From UBA7332 sp051657165 (GTDB lineage Bacteria; Bacteroidota; Bacteroidia; Bacteroidales; UBA7332), in assembly GCA_051657165.1 (NCBI GenBank), contig JBOFKD010000315.1, forward strand, positions 1-64,000: DNA of 64,000 bases. Reading direction: 5' to 3'. Shown here in pieces: positions 25,701 to 33,197 of this stretch (the first letter of the stretch is position 1; each line of letters opens with the position of its first letter). The notes under the pieces were generated by a model, which was given only the letters and a program-made list of their open reading frames with translations, searched no databases and was not told where the DNA came from. The position numbers were made by a program, and so were the translations under genes.

Positions 25701-27166
25701 TTATGCCGGGACCAAATCCGGAAGATGCATGGTGGTATAAAGCGGCGCAGTATACAACTCGCTTTCTGATGTCGCCACGAAGTGTATCTGTTAGTTATCA
25801 GCGAAACTCCGGACTTCATCTGCCATCCTTTAATCCGGGTGTCGGAGATATGTTTGGACAGCGTAAAAACAACGGTTTCCTGTCACCGGGACTTGATTTT
25901 GCTTTTGGTCTGACAGATGAAACTTATATCGATAAAGCAATTGATCGGGGCTGGATGATTGTGAACGATTCTGTTGTAACTCCTGCAATGTCAACATTCA
26001 ACGAAGAGTTGCAGATACAGGCGCAACTGGAGCCAATTAAGGGATTGAAGATTGCACTTACAGGGCATCGCTCTCATGTGAAAAGCAATCAGATCAACTT
26101 TATGTACGAAGGTCGTCCGATGGTTCAGGGAGGAAGTCTTACAATGAGTATGGTGGCTATCCGTACCTCTCTGCGCTCATCAAACGCGAAGAATGGTTAT
26201 AAATCAGATTTGTTTGACCGGTTTGTCTCGTATCGGGATAATATTGCAGCCAGGCTGGCCAATAAATATCAGGGAACGTCATATCCGACAGGAGGTTTTA
26301 TGAATGGGAATGCGTTGGCAGGACAACCGTTTGATCCGGCATTAACACCAATAAATCCGAATTCACCTGATGTGCTGATACCTGCATTTATGGCGGCTTA
26401 TACAGGCAGAGACCCTGATAAGGTAGGATTGTCTTTCTTCCCGGGTCTGCTTAGTATTTTGCCAAACTGGCGTGCGACCTATGATGGACTGATGAATATA
26501 CCGTTGTTTAAGAAGCACTTTAAGAGTTTTAATCTGACCCACGGATATCGTTGTACCTATGGAGTCGGATCATTCTCAACATTTCTGAATTATGCAGAGA
26601 ATACGGATGGTTTCGGATACGTTCAGGATCAGTTGACTAAACAACCACTTCCATCTTCGATGTACGACATTGGATCGGTAGTAATAACAGAGAGCTTTAA
26701 TCCGCTGATAGGAGTAAATGTGACGATGAAAAATAATATTTCTGCGAAAGCTGAAATCAAAAATAACCGTTCATTATCTCTGAATATCGGATCAATCCAG
26801 CTTGTGGAGCAACTGAGTACAGAATATGTTGTTGGTGGTGGATATACAATTCCTGATTTGCGGATATTCTATAAAGGAAAAGGCGGAAAACAAAGTTCAT
26901 TTAAAAACGAAATGAAGTTTCTGGCAGATATTGCCTATCGCCGCTCCGAGGTCATGATTCGTAAAATCGAAGAAGGATATACTCAGCCTACCAACGGGAA
27001 TAGTTCATTTACACTTCGCTTATCGGCAGACTATACTTTAAGCAGAGCTGTAAATCTTCGAGCTTTTTATGATAAACAAATCAATACACCACTGGTTTCT
27101 TCGACCGCATTTCCTGTGTCGAATTCCAGTTTTGGGGTAGCTGTTCGTCTGATGTTAAACAGATAG
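19709..27166 (+). CDS. sprA: SprA/Sov, outer membrane translocon of the type IX secretion system
   Basis: A 2,485-residue protein with an N-terminal signal peptide (LFFFIFVFCFLALGAGYAS, about 8-26), then repeated beta-rich blocks characteristic of SprA/Sov, the 36-strand barrel through which type IX secretion substrates cross the outer membrane. Family-typical segments include RTMLGDTELG, LSIGLQTNEMKNPQ, LNMNAKVGDKMDFNMNYNT and YIDDFEAAK. Translation seems to start at TTG 19709: it is directly followed by the basic residues and hydrophobic core of the signal peptide, and the first ATG in frame lies past residue 90. It ends LRLMLNR. The ruvA-sprA pairing resembles the sov locus of Porphyromonas. 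No other T9SS gene is in the window. Confidence 0.93.
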   Translation: MGRNSKYLFFFIFVFCFLALGAGYASYTHVLAENITDVFQNQTPSRPASASRDSVVTKYPVSKTIPADEQEFGKSSPVDLKNPENLRTVIEYDPALRSYVFRTMLGDTELGTAFNLTNDEYMQYDMDRSMQSYFRQKNAINPEEAPKKGFDPFDMRFSLGPAEKIFGPGGVQIKTQGFAELSIGLQTNEMKNPQLSEKARKRTSLDFNQEIQLNMNAKVGDKMDFNMNYNTNATFDFDAQKIKLAYQGKEDEIIKHLEAGNVSMTSSGGLIRGTQSLFGVKAGLQFGKLKLTGVVAQQESETKVINTQGGVQTTPFEFSIENYDDNRHYFLAQYFHDTYDKSMSKLPYISSGFIINKVEVWVTNTRGYFDQARNVVAFMDLGEPKVIGNSFWKPLTPGDLPQNGANTLYGDITTTYNAIRNISQVNPTLEPLEAFGIYGGRDYDKIESARRLEQNEYTLNKQLGYISLKSSLQSDEILAIAFEYTYEGKTYQVGEFSTDNTTGNQCLYLKLLRSTGLTPNLPMWKLMMKNVYSLNAIQIEKDRFRLDIQYQSDTTGAYLNYLPDGQIKNQTLLSVMNLDRLDARQEPRPDGFFDYVEGFTMQSSSGRLIFPVVEPFGSHLRKKIGNDAIADRFVFQELYDSTKVEAAQIAEKNKYRIKGEYRATNSAEIRLNAANVPRGSVKVLAGGKELKENVDYSVDYMMGVVTILNQSLIDSGTPISVSLENQSMFSMQRKTLLGLDAVYSFSENFNMGATIMHLSEKPMTQKVNMGSESISNTIWGLNMQYRTESQWLTNMIDKIPFVNATVPSNLTVNAEFAQLLPGHPKELSKQGHAYIDDFEAAKITTDLKNPYSWTLASTPLELIDPLWGDRQSNGGVDYYGKNRSLFNWFYVDGLFTRKSSSLTPTHIKNDKDQLSDHWVREILEQEVFPNREKGYNENPTLQVLNLAYYPQERGPYNVDALYMGPDGLLQFPERRWGGMMRKMENTDFEAANIEYIEFWMMDPFIKDKDGLFKGGDLYFNLGEISEDIVKDGRKFYENGLPIDGDLSLVEETYWGRVPKRQSLTYAFDNTPGARKMQDVGLNGINTETEHVFPTYKNYVEELKTKISGQTRAKWEADKFSPLNDPGGDNYHYYRGSDWDRENKTILERYKRYNGTEGNSPASSDSPETYDTSSKIVPDVEDINQDNTLSEYERYYQYKVAIKRESMKVGYNYIVDRRETLVKLRNGSEELVNWYQFKIPVREYEKKIGNIRDFKTIRFIRMFMTGFQDSTVLRFGSLELVRGDWRQYQQPLHATNVTPVSDGTLEVSAVNIEENAFREPVNYVLPPGVTRIIDPGQPQLRQLNEQSLVLKVQNLAPADARAVYKNTALDMRQYKRLQMFVHAEKLIEDPSDLRNGETSIFIRLGTDYKSNYYEYEIPLRLTPPGIYSNNSTTDRETVWPEQNMFDFPFSVLTDLKLQRNREKRISGSTITFATPYTASDPDKPRNRVTVVGNPSLSDVKTIMIGVRNNARAIKACEVWVNELRLAQFNEEGGWAFQGSLNLSLSDIANINVSGRKETVGFGSVEQSVTERRLDDFYQYNIATNVDAGRFLPEKIKVKAPIYYSYSEQVSTPKYNPLDQDIEMSDAMREAVDRAERDSIKSFAQDVVVNKSFSITNFKVDVQSKKPMPYDPANFTISYGYNGLDKQSPSVAFERSRDYRGNLSYTYSPMYKGWEPFGKVQSKKKSWDLAKDLQLNYLPQSITFSTSMIRYYFESLYRDLASPSDVNNGIVSVRKDFLWDREFSLRWDLTRNLKFNIRTGTNARIDEPYGRVNRHDMPDEYKLWKDSVMQSIAELGTPMNYAQTANIQYTIPIHKIPVLDWTNLDVKYTSTYNWERGAVIEGETNLGNIIRNNGNLSGDLRLNLEGLYNKSRFLKEVNQKFSNSRRPTRSPVRNPKKLHVQKVTLKSGDKRLVRHNLNTRYLNLMAKDKDSTNVKLKYTVRDQNSIQILADQDGEFNVKIMPGPNPEDAWWYKAAQYTTRFLMSPRSVSVSYQRNSGLHLPSFNPGVGDMFGQRKNNGFLSPGLDFAFGLTDETYIDKAIDRGWMIVNDSVVTPAMSTFNEELQIQAQLEPIKGLKIALTGHRSHVKSNQINFMYEGRPMVQGGSLTMSMVAIRTSLRSSNAKNGYKSDLFDRFVSYRDNIAARLANKYQGTSYPTGGFMNGNALAGQPFDPALTPINPNSPDVLIPAFMAAYTGRDPDKVGLSFFPGLLSILPNWRATYDGLMNIPLFKKHFKSFNLTHGYRCTYGVGSFSTFLNYAENTDGFGYVQDQLTKQPLPSSMYDIGSVVITESFNPLIGVNVTMKNNISAKAEIKNNRSLSLNIGSIQLVEQLSTEYVVGGGYTIPDLRIFYKGKGGKQSSFKNEMKFLADIAYRRSEVMIRKIEEGYTQPTNGNSSFTLRLSADYTLSRAVNLRAFYDKQINTPLVSSTAFPVSNSSFGVAVRLMLNR

Positions 27167-27176
27167 ACGTACAAGT

Positions 27177-27224
27177 GAAACAGCGAAAAGTAGCTTCTTC
27201 AGAATAGCTACTTTTCGCTGTTTC
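27177..27224. terminator. strong terminator after sprA
   Basis: A perfect 19-bp stem spans 27177-27195 and 27206-27224 with a 10-base loop. The outer bases are GAAAC/GTTTC, followed by TTATTC. It is symmetrical enough to work in both directions. Confidence 0.85.
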
Positions 27225-27392
27225 TTATTCTATAAACAAGAGTGATGAAATAGATTTACTTCTTATTTACTCTCAGATAAAATAAAATCAGCAAACTGTT
27301 AAGAGAAAGCGCAACTTCCCAAAATACAATAAAAGAAAAGCGGATATTTGAGAGAGTGAACAGATTACTTTAATTTCATACGCTGAAAATAT

Positions 27393-27411
27393 AAAGACAG
27401 ATTCTGTCTTT
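27393..27411 (+). promoter_or_regulatory. dyad ahead of the tethered regulator gene
   Basis: AAAGACAG (27393-27400) and CTGTCTTT (27404-27411) form a perfect 8-bp inverted repeat with a 3-base centre, about 30 bases before the ATG at 27442. It could be an operator for autoregulation or a short hairpin. The overlapping TGTCTTTG is one base off the -7 consensus. Confidence 0.45.
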
Positions 27412-27441
27412 GAAAATGAGTTTAAATATTTGTCACATAGG

Positions 27442-28929
27442 ATGATTGTGAGAAGAATAATAGTTAGTTTAACCACACTTTTTAGTTTATCGGCAGCCTC
27501 GTTCTGCCTGGCAGGAGAAACAGGCAAGACGAAAATGAGTATACGAACGGATGAGTTTTTATCAGCAGATAAGTTTACTTATTTTGAAGATAAACTATTT
27601 GTTACGTATGATATACGTTTTGCCAAAACAGTCAATTCGTTTAGTTCTGTACTACTTCAGTCGGAATCCTCTAAACATAATTCCTTCTTTTTAATGATGG
27701 ACGGAAATGTATCCGAACGAAAGTTGTCTCTCTTTTTAGGTCGTAATATGATTATCCGAAAAGAGATAGCTGAAATCGATTCATCTCTGCTTCAGAGTCG
27801 CTCTGTACCCGTATATATAGAAATGGATATGCGCAAAGACTTGCTACGTTGCAGTTTGACTCCGGGTGATACATCTGTATTCTCGAATGTCGGACTTTCT
27901 GTGGATGACGGATATCAATTTTCGATGGTAATGAATCCGTTGAATATAAAGCAGGGAGCTTATCCGGAAAAGGGGATTGCGTATCGTGATCTGAAGATTG
28001 TAGCAGACTATAATGATACAAAAGGGACATCCGTCTACTGGTTTATATTGATTGTTGCGATAGATATTGTGATTTTTGCATTCATGTATTACCGCAGACG
28101 GAATAAGAAGCGTCGGGGACAGGAAGAGCCTGAAGAGACTCTTTCGAAAGATTCGTCTATGACACTATGCCGTCCTGTACTACCTCATAAAAGTGCGATT
28201 TATCTCTTCGGAGGGATGCGGATCTACAACAGAGACGGTGAAGATATATCCAAACGCTTTTCTCCGATTCTAAAAGAATTGCTGGCTTTGCTTATTGTTC
28301 ATTCTGATAAAAAAGGGATTTCAGGAGATAAAATGAAGTCATATCTGTGGCAGGATAAAACAATCGCGAGTGCACGTAATAACAGAGCTGTAAATTTGGG
28401 TAAGCTCCGCAACTTATTAGCTGAAGTCGGAGACTTTGAAATAAAAAGTGATGATGGCTACTGGCGGATAGATACCAGTGATATTTTTATTGATTATCTG
28501 ACATATCGTTCTATTCTGAAGAATCCGGGCATCCTGTCCAAAGAAGAAGTAGAAATGCTTTGCGTAATAGCCAGTGAAGGTAATATTTTGCCTGAACAGC
28601 AATATGAATGGCTGGATACATTAAAAGGTACTATTTCGGATGATATATTTGATAAGTTTCTGGGCTTTGCCGAGACTCTTGACGAAGATCATGCTGCCGA
28701 TCTCTATATCGGGATAGCAGATGTTATGTTTAAATTCGAAAGCATCAATGAGCAGGCTCTTGCTTTGAAATGCCGAGCTTATTCCCGTTCGGGGAGACAT
28801 TCAGCTGCAAAAATATTCTATGATAAATTCTGCGATGAATATCGTGCCGTTTATGATGAAGAGTTTCCGATATCCTTCGCTGAGATTCTGAAATCCTCGC
28901 AAAATGAAATACATGCGCGTACTGTTTAA
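27442..28929 (+). CDS. membrane-tethered transcription regulator: periplasmic sensor, one helix, SARP/BTAD-like cytoplasmic half
   Basis: A 495-residue protein. The N-terminus has a signal-like hydrophobic segment (about 4-24), followed by a beta-rich domain of about 170 residues that resembles a concanavalin/LamG sandwich. A single membrane helix (about 199-217: WFILIVAIDIVIFAFMYY) is followed by the stop-transfer RRRNKKRR. The cytoplasmic half has a winged-helix-like region (about 252-345: FSPILKELLALLIVHSDKKGIS, then NNRAVNLGKLRNLL) and a helical repeat domain ending ALKCRAYSRSGRHSAAKIFYDKF, as in BTAD domains of SARP activators. It therefore reads as a one-component signal transducer. ATG 27442 is preferred to the TTG at 27430. 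It directly precedes the peptide operon. Confidence 0.75.
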   Translation: MIVRRIIVSLTTLFSLSAASFCLAGETGKTKMSIRTDEFLSADKFTYFEDKLFVTYDIRFAKTVNSFSSVLLQSESSKHNSFFLMMDGNVSERKLSLFLGRNMIIRKEIAEIDSSLLQSRSVPVYIEMDMRKDLLRCSLTPGDTSVFSNVGLSVDDGYQFSMVMNPLNIKQGAYPEKGIAYRDLKIVADYNDTKGTSVYWFILIVAIDIVIFAFMYYRRRNKKRRGQEEPEETLSKDSSMTLCRPVLPHKSAIYLFGGMRIYNRDGEDISKRFSPILKELLALLIVHSDKKGISGDKMKSYLWQDKTIASARNNRAVNLGKLRNLLAEVGDFEIKSDDGYWRIDTSDIFIDYLTYRSILKNPGILSKEEVEMLCVIASEGNILPEQQYEWLDTLKGTISDDIFDKFLGFAETLDEDHAADLYIGIADVMFKFESINEQALALKCRAYSRSGRHSAAKIFYDKFCDEYRAVYDEEFPISFAEILKSSQNEIHARTV

Positions 28930-28949
28930 TCTAAACAGTACGCTTTTTT
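28917..28949 (+). terminator. terminator overlapping the regulator's stop codon
   Basis: GCGTACTGTTTA (28917-28928) and TAAACAGTACGC (28932-28943) form a perfect 12-bp stem with a 3-base loop and are followed by a run of T. The TAA stop lies at the top of the stem. Confidence 0.85.
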
Positions 28950-29087
28950 AGCTCTCGTCTGAAGATCCGTTTCTCCGGGTCCCGTTTGCAATCTAAAAGA
29001 ACAGATACTGTTATTCGCAGAGAAAAAAACTCTGTTTCAGGACTGTTTATCCTTCATTAATCAGAAAAATACGAAAAAAAGCGTCGC

Positions 29088-29105
29088 GTTAATGTTCTGT
29101 TAATG
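29088..29105 (+). promoter_or_regulatory. 7-4-7 direct repeat GTTAATG, candidate activator site for the peptide operon
   Basis: GTTAATG occurs at 29088-29094 and 29099-29105, separated by 4 bases (11-bp period), 81 bases before the first gene of the operon. Heptamer direct repeats with 4-base spacing are the classical target of SARP-type winged-helix activators. No good TAnnTTTG follows, as would be expected for an activator-dependent promoter. Confidence 0.5.
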
Positions 29106-29185
29106 CTTCTATTTACTTGTTTATTAAGCTTCTGATTCGTTATTTGGAGTCTGAATCAAAAATGAATTAAACAACAAATCGAGAC

Positions 29186-30643
29186 ATGATGAAAAATCTT
29201 AAATTCCTATGGATGGTATTGTTATGCCTGGTTTCGGCTATAAGTTGCTCAACAGAAGATGTTGATTTTATAGTAGAAGAGTCAGGAAGCAATAATCTTT
29301 ATGCATTGACAGATGTAGCTTTTGCAGAATACTTAATGTATAATGCAACTTTGCCGGCATCCAATGCAAATGCACTGCCTTATGGTATCTGTATCATGCG
29401 TAATGATACTTTCTTTCTGGATGTAGATAAAGCAGCTAAAGTAAAAGCTGTGTATCTGGTGAAAGATGCAAAACGTATCGAAGCTTTACAGGCAGCCGGT
29501 GTAGCATCAGCATCTGTAAAGATTGAAAATCTGGATGGTATTCAGCATTTCACTGAATGTTCAAATCTGAAAATTACGTCGAATACGGTAACAGGAAAGC
29601 TGGATTTATCAGTATTGTCAAAACTCGATACACTGGAGATGAATGCCAATTATGCAGACCAGCTGGTATTACCTTCATCGGTGACACGTTTACGTTTTAA
29701 TGCGAGTAGTAATGCAACAGAATCACAACGTCTGACTTCTATTGATTTGAGCCAGGCATCAAAATTGCATCATATTTCGCTAACGAATCATATGCTGACA
29801 AAAGCAAGTCTGAAATTGCCTTTGTCTTATACAAAATTAAAAGAACTTGACCTGAGTGGAAATCCGGAAGCTCCTTTTGAAATTCCGGAAGACTTATTCA
29901 ATCAGCTTACAACAAAGAATGGAGTTGTAGTAAAGGACGATAACGGATCAGAACCGGGTGAACCGTCAGAAAATGAATACCAGATCAGAGATATGGCTTT
30001 TGGTGATTATTTGGTATATCTGACAGAGACAGTAGCGGATTTGTCATTGAGATTGCCGGAAGGGACGGCTTACAAGAAGGATAATGTGGTTTTTATAGAC
30101 AAGAAAATCGCTGCTACTTATTCAGGTATGCTAAATATCAGCAAAGCAGCCAGCTATATCTCATCATTGCAGGAAGCCGGAGTAGCTACGGCTGATGTGA
30201 AGATTGGGGATGCTGACGGTTTACAGTTCTTTACAAGTGTTACTCAGCTAATAGCAACATCTAATGCATTTACAGCTCAGTTACCTCTTACTACACTTAC
30301 AAAACTTGACTCTCTGGTTGTACGTACAGCTGGTGTGGATGCTATTGATTTATCAGGGAATACATCTCTTCGATATCTGGATATACAGGGGTCAGCCAAA
30401 CTTACTAAACTGGCAGAAGCTGATCTGAGCAAAAATATAAACCTTATTTCAGTTAATCTGAGTGCAAATGCAATAGATCCGGCAAAGTTCATTCTGCCAG
30501 TATCGTATGCGTCATTGCGTACACTGAATATGGGTAATAATAAAGTAAATAATACAACAGTAACTTACACAGTTCCGGCTGCTTTGTACGATCAATTGGG
30601 GAATGAAAGTACAGATAAGGCAGGCCTGAAAAAAGGAGAATAA
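29186..30643 (+). CDS. lipoprotein with two tandem leucine-rich-repeat-like domains
   Basis: A 485-residue predicted lipoprotein (lipobox SAISC, Cys21). It contains two copies of a domain of about 215 residues (about 37-250 and 263-475). Each opens with an AFxxYLxY segment, continues through a VxLxxAxxIxxLQxAGVAxAxVKI segment and DGxQxFT, and then runs into LRR-like strands (TSIDLSQASKLHHISL; LDLSGNP; LDIQGSAKLTKL). A Gly/Glu/Ser linker separates them. The duplication is ancient, since only scattered residues are shared. It probably sits at the outer membrane and binds peptide or protein. DcuC starts 9 bases after its stop, placing it first in the peptide operon. A second ATG at 29189 is also a possible start. 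Confidence 0.75.
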   Translation: MMKNLKFLWMVLLCLVSAISCSTEDVDFIVEESGSNNLYALTDVAFAEYLMYNATLPASNANALPYGICIMRNDTFFLDVDKAAKVKAVYLVKDAKRIEALQAAGVASASVKIENLDGIQHFTECSNLKITSNTVTGKLDLSVLSKLDTLEMNANYADQLVLPSSVTRLRFNASSNATESQRLTSIDLSQASKLHHISLTNHMLTKASLKLPLSYTKLKELDLSGNPEAPFEIPEDLFNQLTTKNGVVVKDDNGSEPGEPSENEYQIRDMAFGDYLVYLTETVADLSLRLPEGTAYKKDNVVFIDKKIAATYSGMLNISKAASYISSLQEAGVATADVKIGDADGLQFFTSVTQLIATSNAFTAQLPLTTLTKLDSLVVRTAGVDAIDLSGNTSLRYLDIQGSAKLTKLAEADLSKNINLISVNLSANAIDPAKFILPVSYASLRTLNMGNNKVNNTTVTYTVPAALYDQLGNESTDKAGLKKGE

Positions 30644-30652
30644 TATAAGACT

Positions 30653-32032
30653 ATGGTTTATTTGGGGGTAATAATTGCCATTCAGTTTATTATACTGACG
30701 GCATACTGGCTTTTAAAAAAATACAATCCGCAGGTTGTGCTTATGGTGACAGGTATTTCGATGCTTGCTATCTCGGCATTACTGGGTAATACGCTGGATC
30801 CTGTAAAATCAACAGGAGGAGCTTTCTTTGATCTTTTCAAGATTGTCGTTGAGACTTTCTCAACAAATATGCTGCGTGTGGGACTTATGATCATGTCTAT
30901 TGGTGGTTATGTAGCTTACATGAAACAAATTAAAGCAAGTGATGCATTGGTGTATGTATCTATGCAACCTCTTTCGCTGTTTCGTAAATATCCGTACATA
31001 GCAGCTATCTCTATTATTCCAATCGGTCAGATGCTCTTTATCTGTACGCCAAGTGCGGCAGGCCTGGGACTTCTTCTGGTTGCATCTATTCTTCCGGTAT
31101 TAGTGAATCTGGGAGTAAGCAGACTTACCGCAGTTTCTGTGATCTCTGCTTGTACTGTATTTGATATGGGACCGGGGTCGGCGAATACAGCTAAAGCATC
31201 TGAATTGCTGGAGATGAATAACGTTATGTACTTTATCGAGCATCAGTTGCCAATGACAATTCCGTTGACAATTCTTCTGATGGTACTTTATTATTTCTCA
31301 AACCGATATTTTGATAAGAAGGATCTTGAGAAGGGTAAAGTTGTTGCCGAAAAACCATTGGATGTGAGCGAGATGAAAGTAGATGTACCGATGATCTTTG
31401 CGATCCTTCCGGTACTTCCTTTGATGATGCTTATTGTATTCTCGAAATACCTGCAATTGTTCCAGCCGGCTATCGAACTCGATACGACAACGGCAATGGT
31501 TGTGTCACTGTTTATTGCGATGCTTTTTGAATTGGTACGGACACGTAGCTTTAGAGCAGCATTCAATAGTGTGAAGGCTTTCTGGGGTGGTATGGGTAAA
31601 GTGTTTACGGATGTCGTGACACTTATCGTTTGTGCAGAAGTTTTCTCTCAGGGATTAATTCGTCTAGGACTGATTGATGCATTGGTTGACGGTGCAACGC
31701 ATATTGGCCTTTCAGGTATCGCTATCGGAATCTGTATTACGATTCTTATTTTCCTGGCCGCTATGTTAATGGGAAGTGGAAATGCATCATTCTTCTCTTT
31801 CGGTCCGCTAATTCCTTCGATTGCTCAGAAATTAGGTATTCCTCCTGTTGATATGGTACTGCCTATGCAGTTATCTGCTAGTATGGGTAGAGCAACATCG
31901 CCAATTGCCGGAGTTATTATTGCAGTTGCCGAGGTGGCAGGTGTTTCGCCATTCGAACTGGCTAAACGAAACATGATACCATTGGGTGGTGCATTGATTT
32001 TTATGATTATCTATAACTATTTAATGCTATAG
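30653..32032 (+). CDS. DcuC-family C4-dicarboxylate/amino acid carrier
   Basis: A 459-residue inner membrane carrier with about 12 helices, of the DcuC/YfcC-related anaerobic C4-dicarboxylate carrier family. Recognisable features are the helix-3 start LRVGLMIMSIGGYVAYM, the conserved PIGQMLFICTPSAAGLGLLL (about 122-141), TVFDMGPGSANTAKA (about 168-182), and late GSGNASFFSFGPLIP with PMQLSASMGRATSPIAGVI. It could carry aspartate, fumarate or succinate, or dipeptides. Its place between a surface lipoprotein and isoaspartyl dipeptidase suggests import of aspartyl compounds or export of fermentation product. A paralogue lies at 57817-59208. Confidence 0.85.
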   Translation: MVYLGVIIAIQFIILTAYWLLKKYNPQVVLMVTGISMLAISALLGNTLDPVKSTGGAFFDLFKIVVETFSTNMLRVGLMIMSIGGYVAYMKQIKASDALVYVSMQPLSLFRKYPYIAAISIIPIGQMLFICTPSAAGLGLLLVASILPVLVNLGVSRLTAVSVISACTVFDMGPGSANTAKASELLEMNNVMYFIEHQLPMTIPLTILLMVLYYFSNRYFDKKDLEKGKVVAEKPLDVSEMKVDVPMIFAILPVLPLMMLIVFSKYLQLFQPAIELDTTTAMVVSLFIAMLFELVRTRSFRAAFNSVKAFWGGMGKVFTDVVTLIVCAEVFSQGLIRLGLIDALVDGATHIGLSGIAIGICITILIFLAAMLMGSGNASFFSFGPLIPSIAQKLGIPPVDMVLPMQLSASMGRATSPIAGVIIAVAEVAGVSPFELAKRNMIPLGGALIFMIIYNYLML

Positions 32033-32034
32033 GA

Positions 32035-33183
32035 TTGATGATGAGATTAATAAAAAATGCCCGTCTTTATACGGCAGAAAATAATGGATTATCAGAAATC
32101 CTTATTTCAGGAAATAAAATAGTTGAAGTGGCCGATCGTATTGATACAGGGAATCTGGAAATCGAAACGATTGATGCAGCCGGATCTTTGGTAACACCTG
32201 GTTTGATTGATCTGCATGTTCATGTAATCGGAGGAGGTGGACAAACAGGTTTTAGTTCGCTGGCTCCTGAAGTAAGAGTAACAAAGCTTATTGAGTGCGG
32301 TACAACTACCGTAGTCGGAATGCTGGGTACGGATGGTTTTGTGAAGCAACTACCTCAGTTGTATGCTAAAACAATGTCTTTACGTATGAATGGACTGTCT
32401 GCTTATATGCTTACAGGTTTCTACGGACTGCCTACACCCACACTTACAGATTCTGTTACAGAAGATTTGATTTATATAGATCCGGTTATCGGATGTAAGA
32501 TTGCGATTTGCGACGACCGGAGTTCTCATCCGACAGAACAGGAGTTGCTGCGTATAATCAATCAGGTCAGACTGGGAGGCTTCACTTCAGCGAAAGGCGG
32601 AGTGATGCACATTCATTTGGGCGCATTAGAAGATGGTATGACTCTTTTACTGGATATCGCTAAAAAATACCCTACACTGATTCGCTATATTTCACCGACT
32701 CACACAATCCGTACGGAGAGTTTGTTCCGCCAGGCTATTGATTTTGCCAAGTTGCGCGGGATGATTGATATCTCAACCGGGGGGACGAAGTTCACAGAAC
32801 CTTATAAAGCAGTTCTGATGGCTCTGGAAGAAGGTGTGAATGTAGAGCAGATGACATTTAGTAGTGACGGGAATGCCGGTGTCCGAAGAATTGATCTTCA
32901 AACAGGTCTTGATACTTATACACTTGCTCCTTTGCATCTGAATCTGGAACAGACTATAAAACTGATCCGTGAGGGTGGTCTGCATCCGAAAGATGCATTT
33001 AAACTGATCACAGAGAATCCTGCTAAAGTGATGAACCTGAAAGGTAAAGGTCATATAGCAGCCGGATACGATGCAGACTTCTGTTTCTTCGATGCAGAGT
33101 ATAATCTTCAGACTGTAATCGCTAACGGAGTTACGTTTATGCAGGAAGGTCAGATTGTCAAAAAAGGGAATTTCGAAGCATAA
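32035..33183 (+). CDS. iadA: isoaspartyl dipeptidase (beta-aspartyl peptidase)
   Basis: A cytoplasmic amidohydrolase-superfamily enzyme that hydrolyses beta-aspartyl (isoaspartyl) dipeptides. All ligands of the binuclear zinc site of E. coli IadA are found, each shifted by seven residues: His61 and His63 (DLHVH), Lys155 (IGCKIAI, the carboxylated lysine), His194, His223 and Asp278 (SSDGN). The catalytic-pocket Tyr130 and Arg162 also align with E. coli Tyr137 and Arg169. The 382-residue length is normal. It lies 2 bases after dcuC and 14 before a porin gene, so it is part of the peptide operon. ATG at 32035 is followed by two in-frame ATGs; the exact start is uncertain by one or two residues. 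Confidence 0.95.
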   Translation: MMMRLIKNARLYTAENNGLSEILISGNKIVEVADRIDTGNLEIETIDAAGSLVTPGLIDLHVHVIGGGGQTGFSSLAPEVRVTKLIECGTTTVVGMLGTDGFVKQLPQLYAKTMSLRMNGLSAYMLTGFYGLPTPTLTDSVTEDLIYIDPVIGCKIAICDDRSSHPTEQELLRIINQVRLGGFTSAKGGVMHIHLGALEDGMTLLLDIAKKYPTLIRYISPTHTIRTESLFRQAIDFAKLRGMIDISTGGTKFTEPYKAVLMALEEGVNVEQMTFSSDGNAGVRRIDLQTGLDTYTLAPLHLNLEQTIKLIREGGLHPKDAFKLITENPAKVMNLKGKGHIAAGYDADFCFFDAEYNLQTVIANGVTFMQEGQIVKKGNFEA

Positions 33184-33197
33184 TCAATTAAACATTC

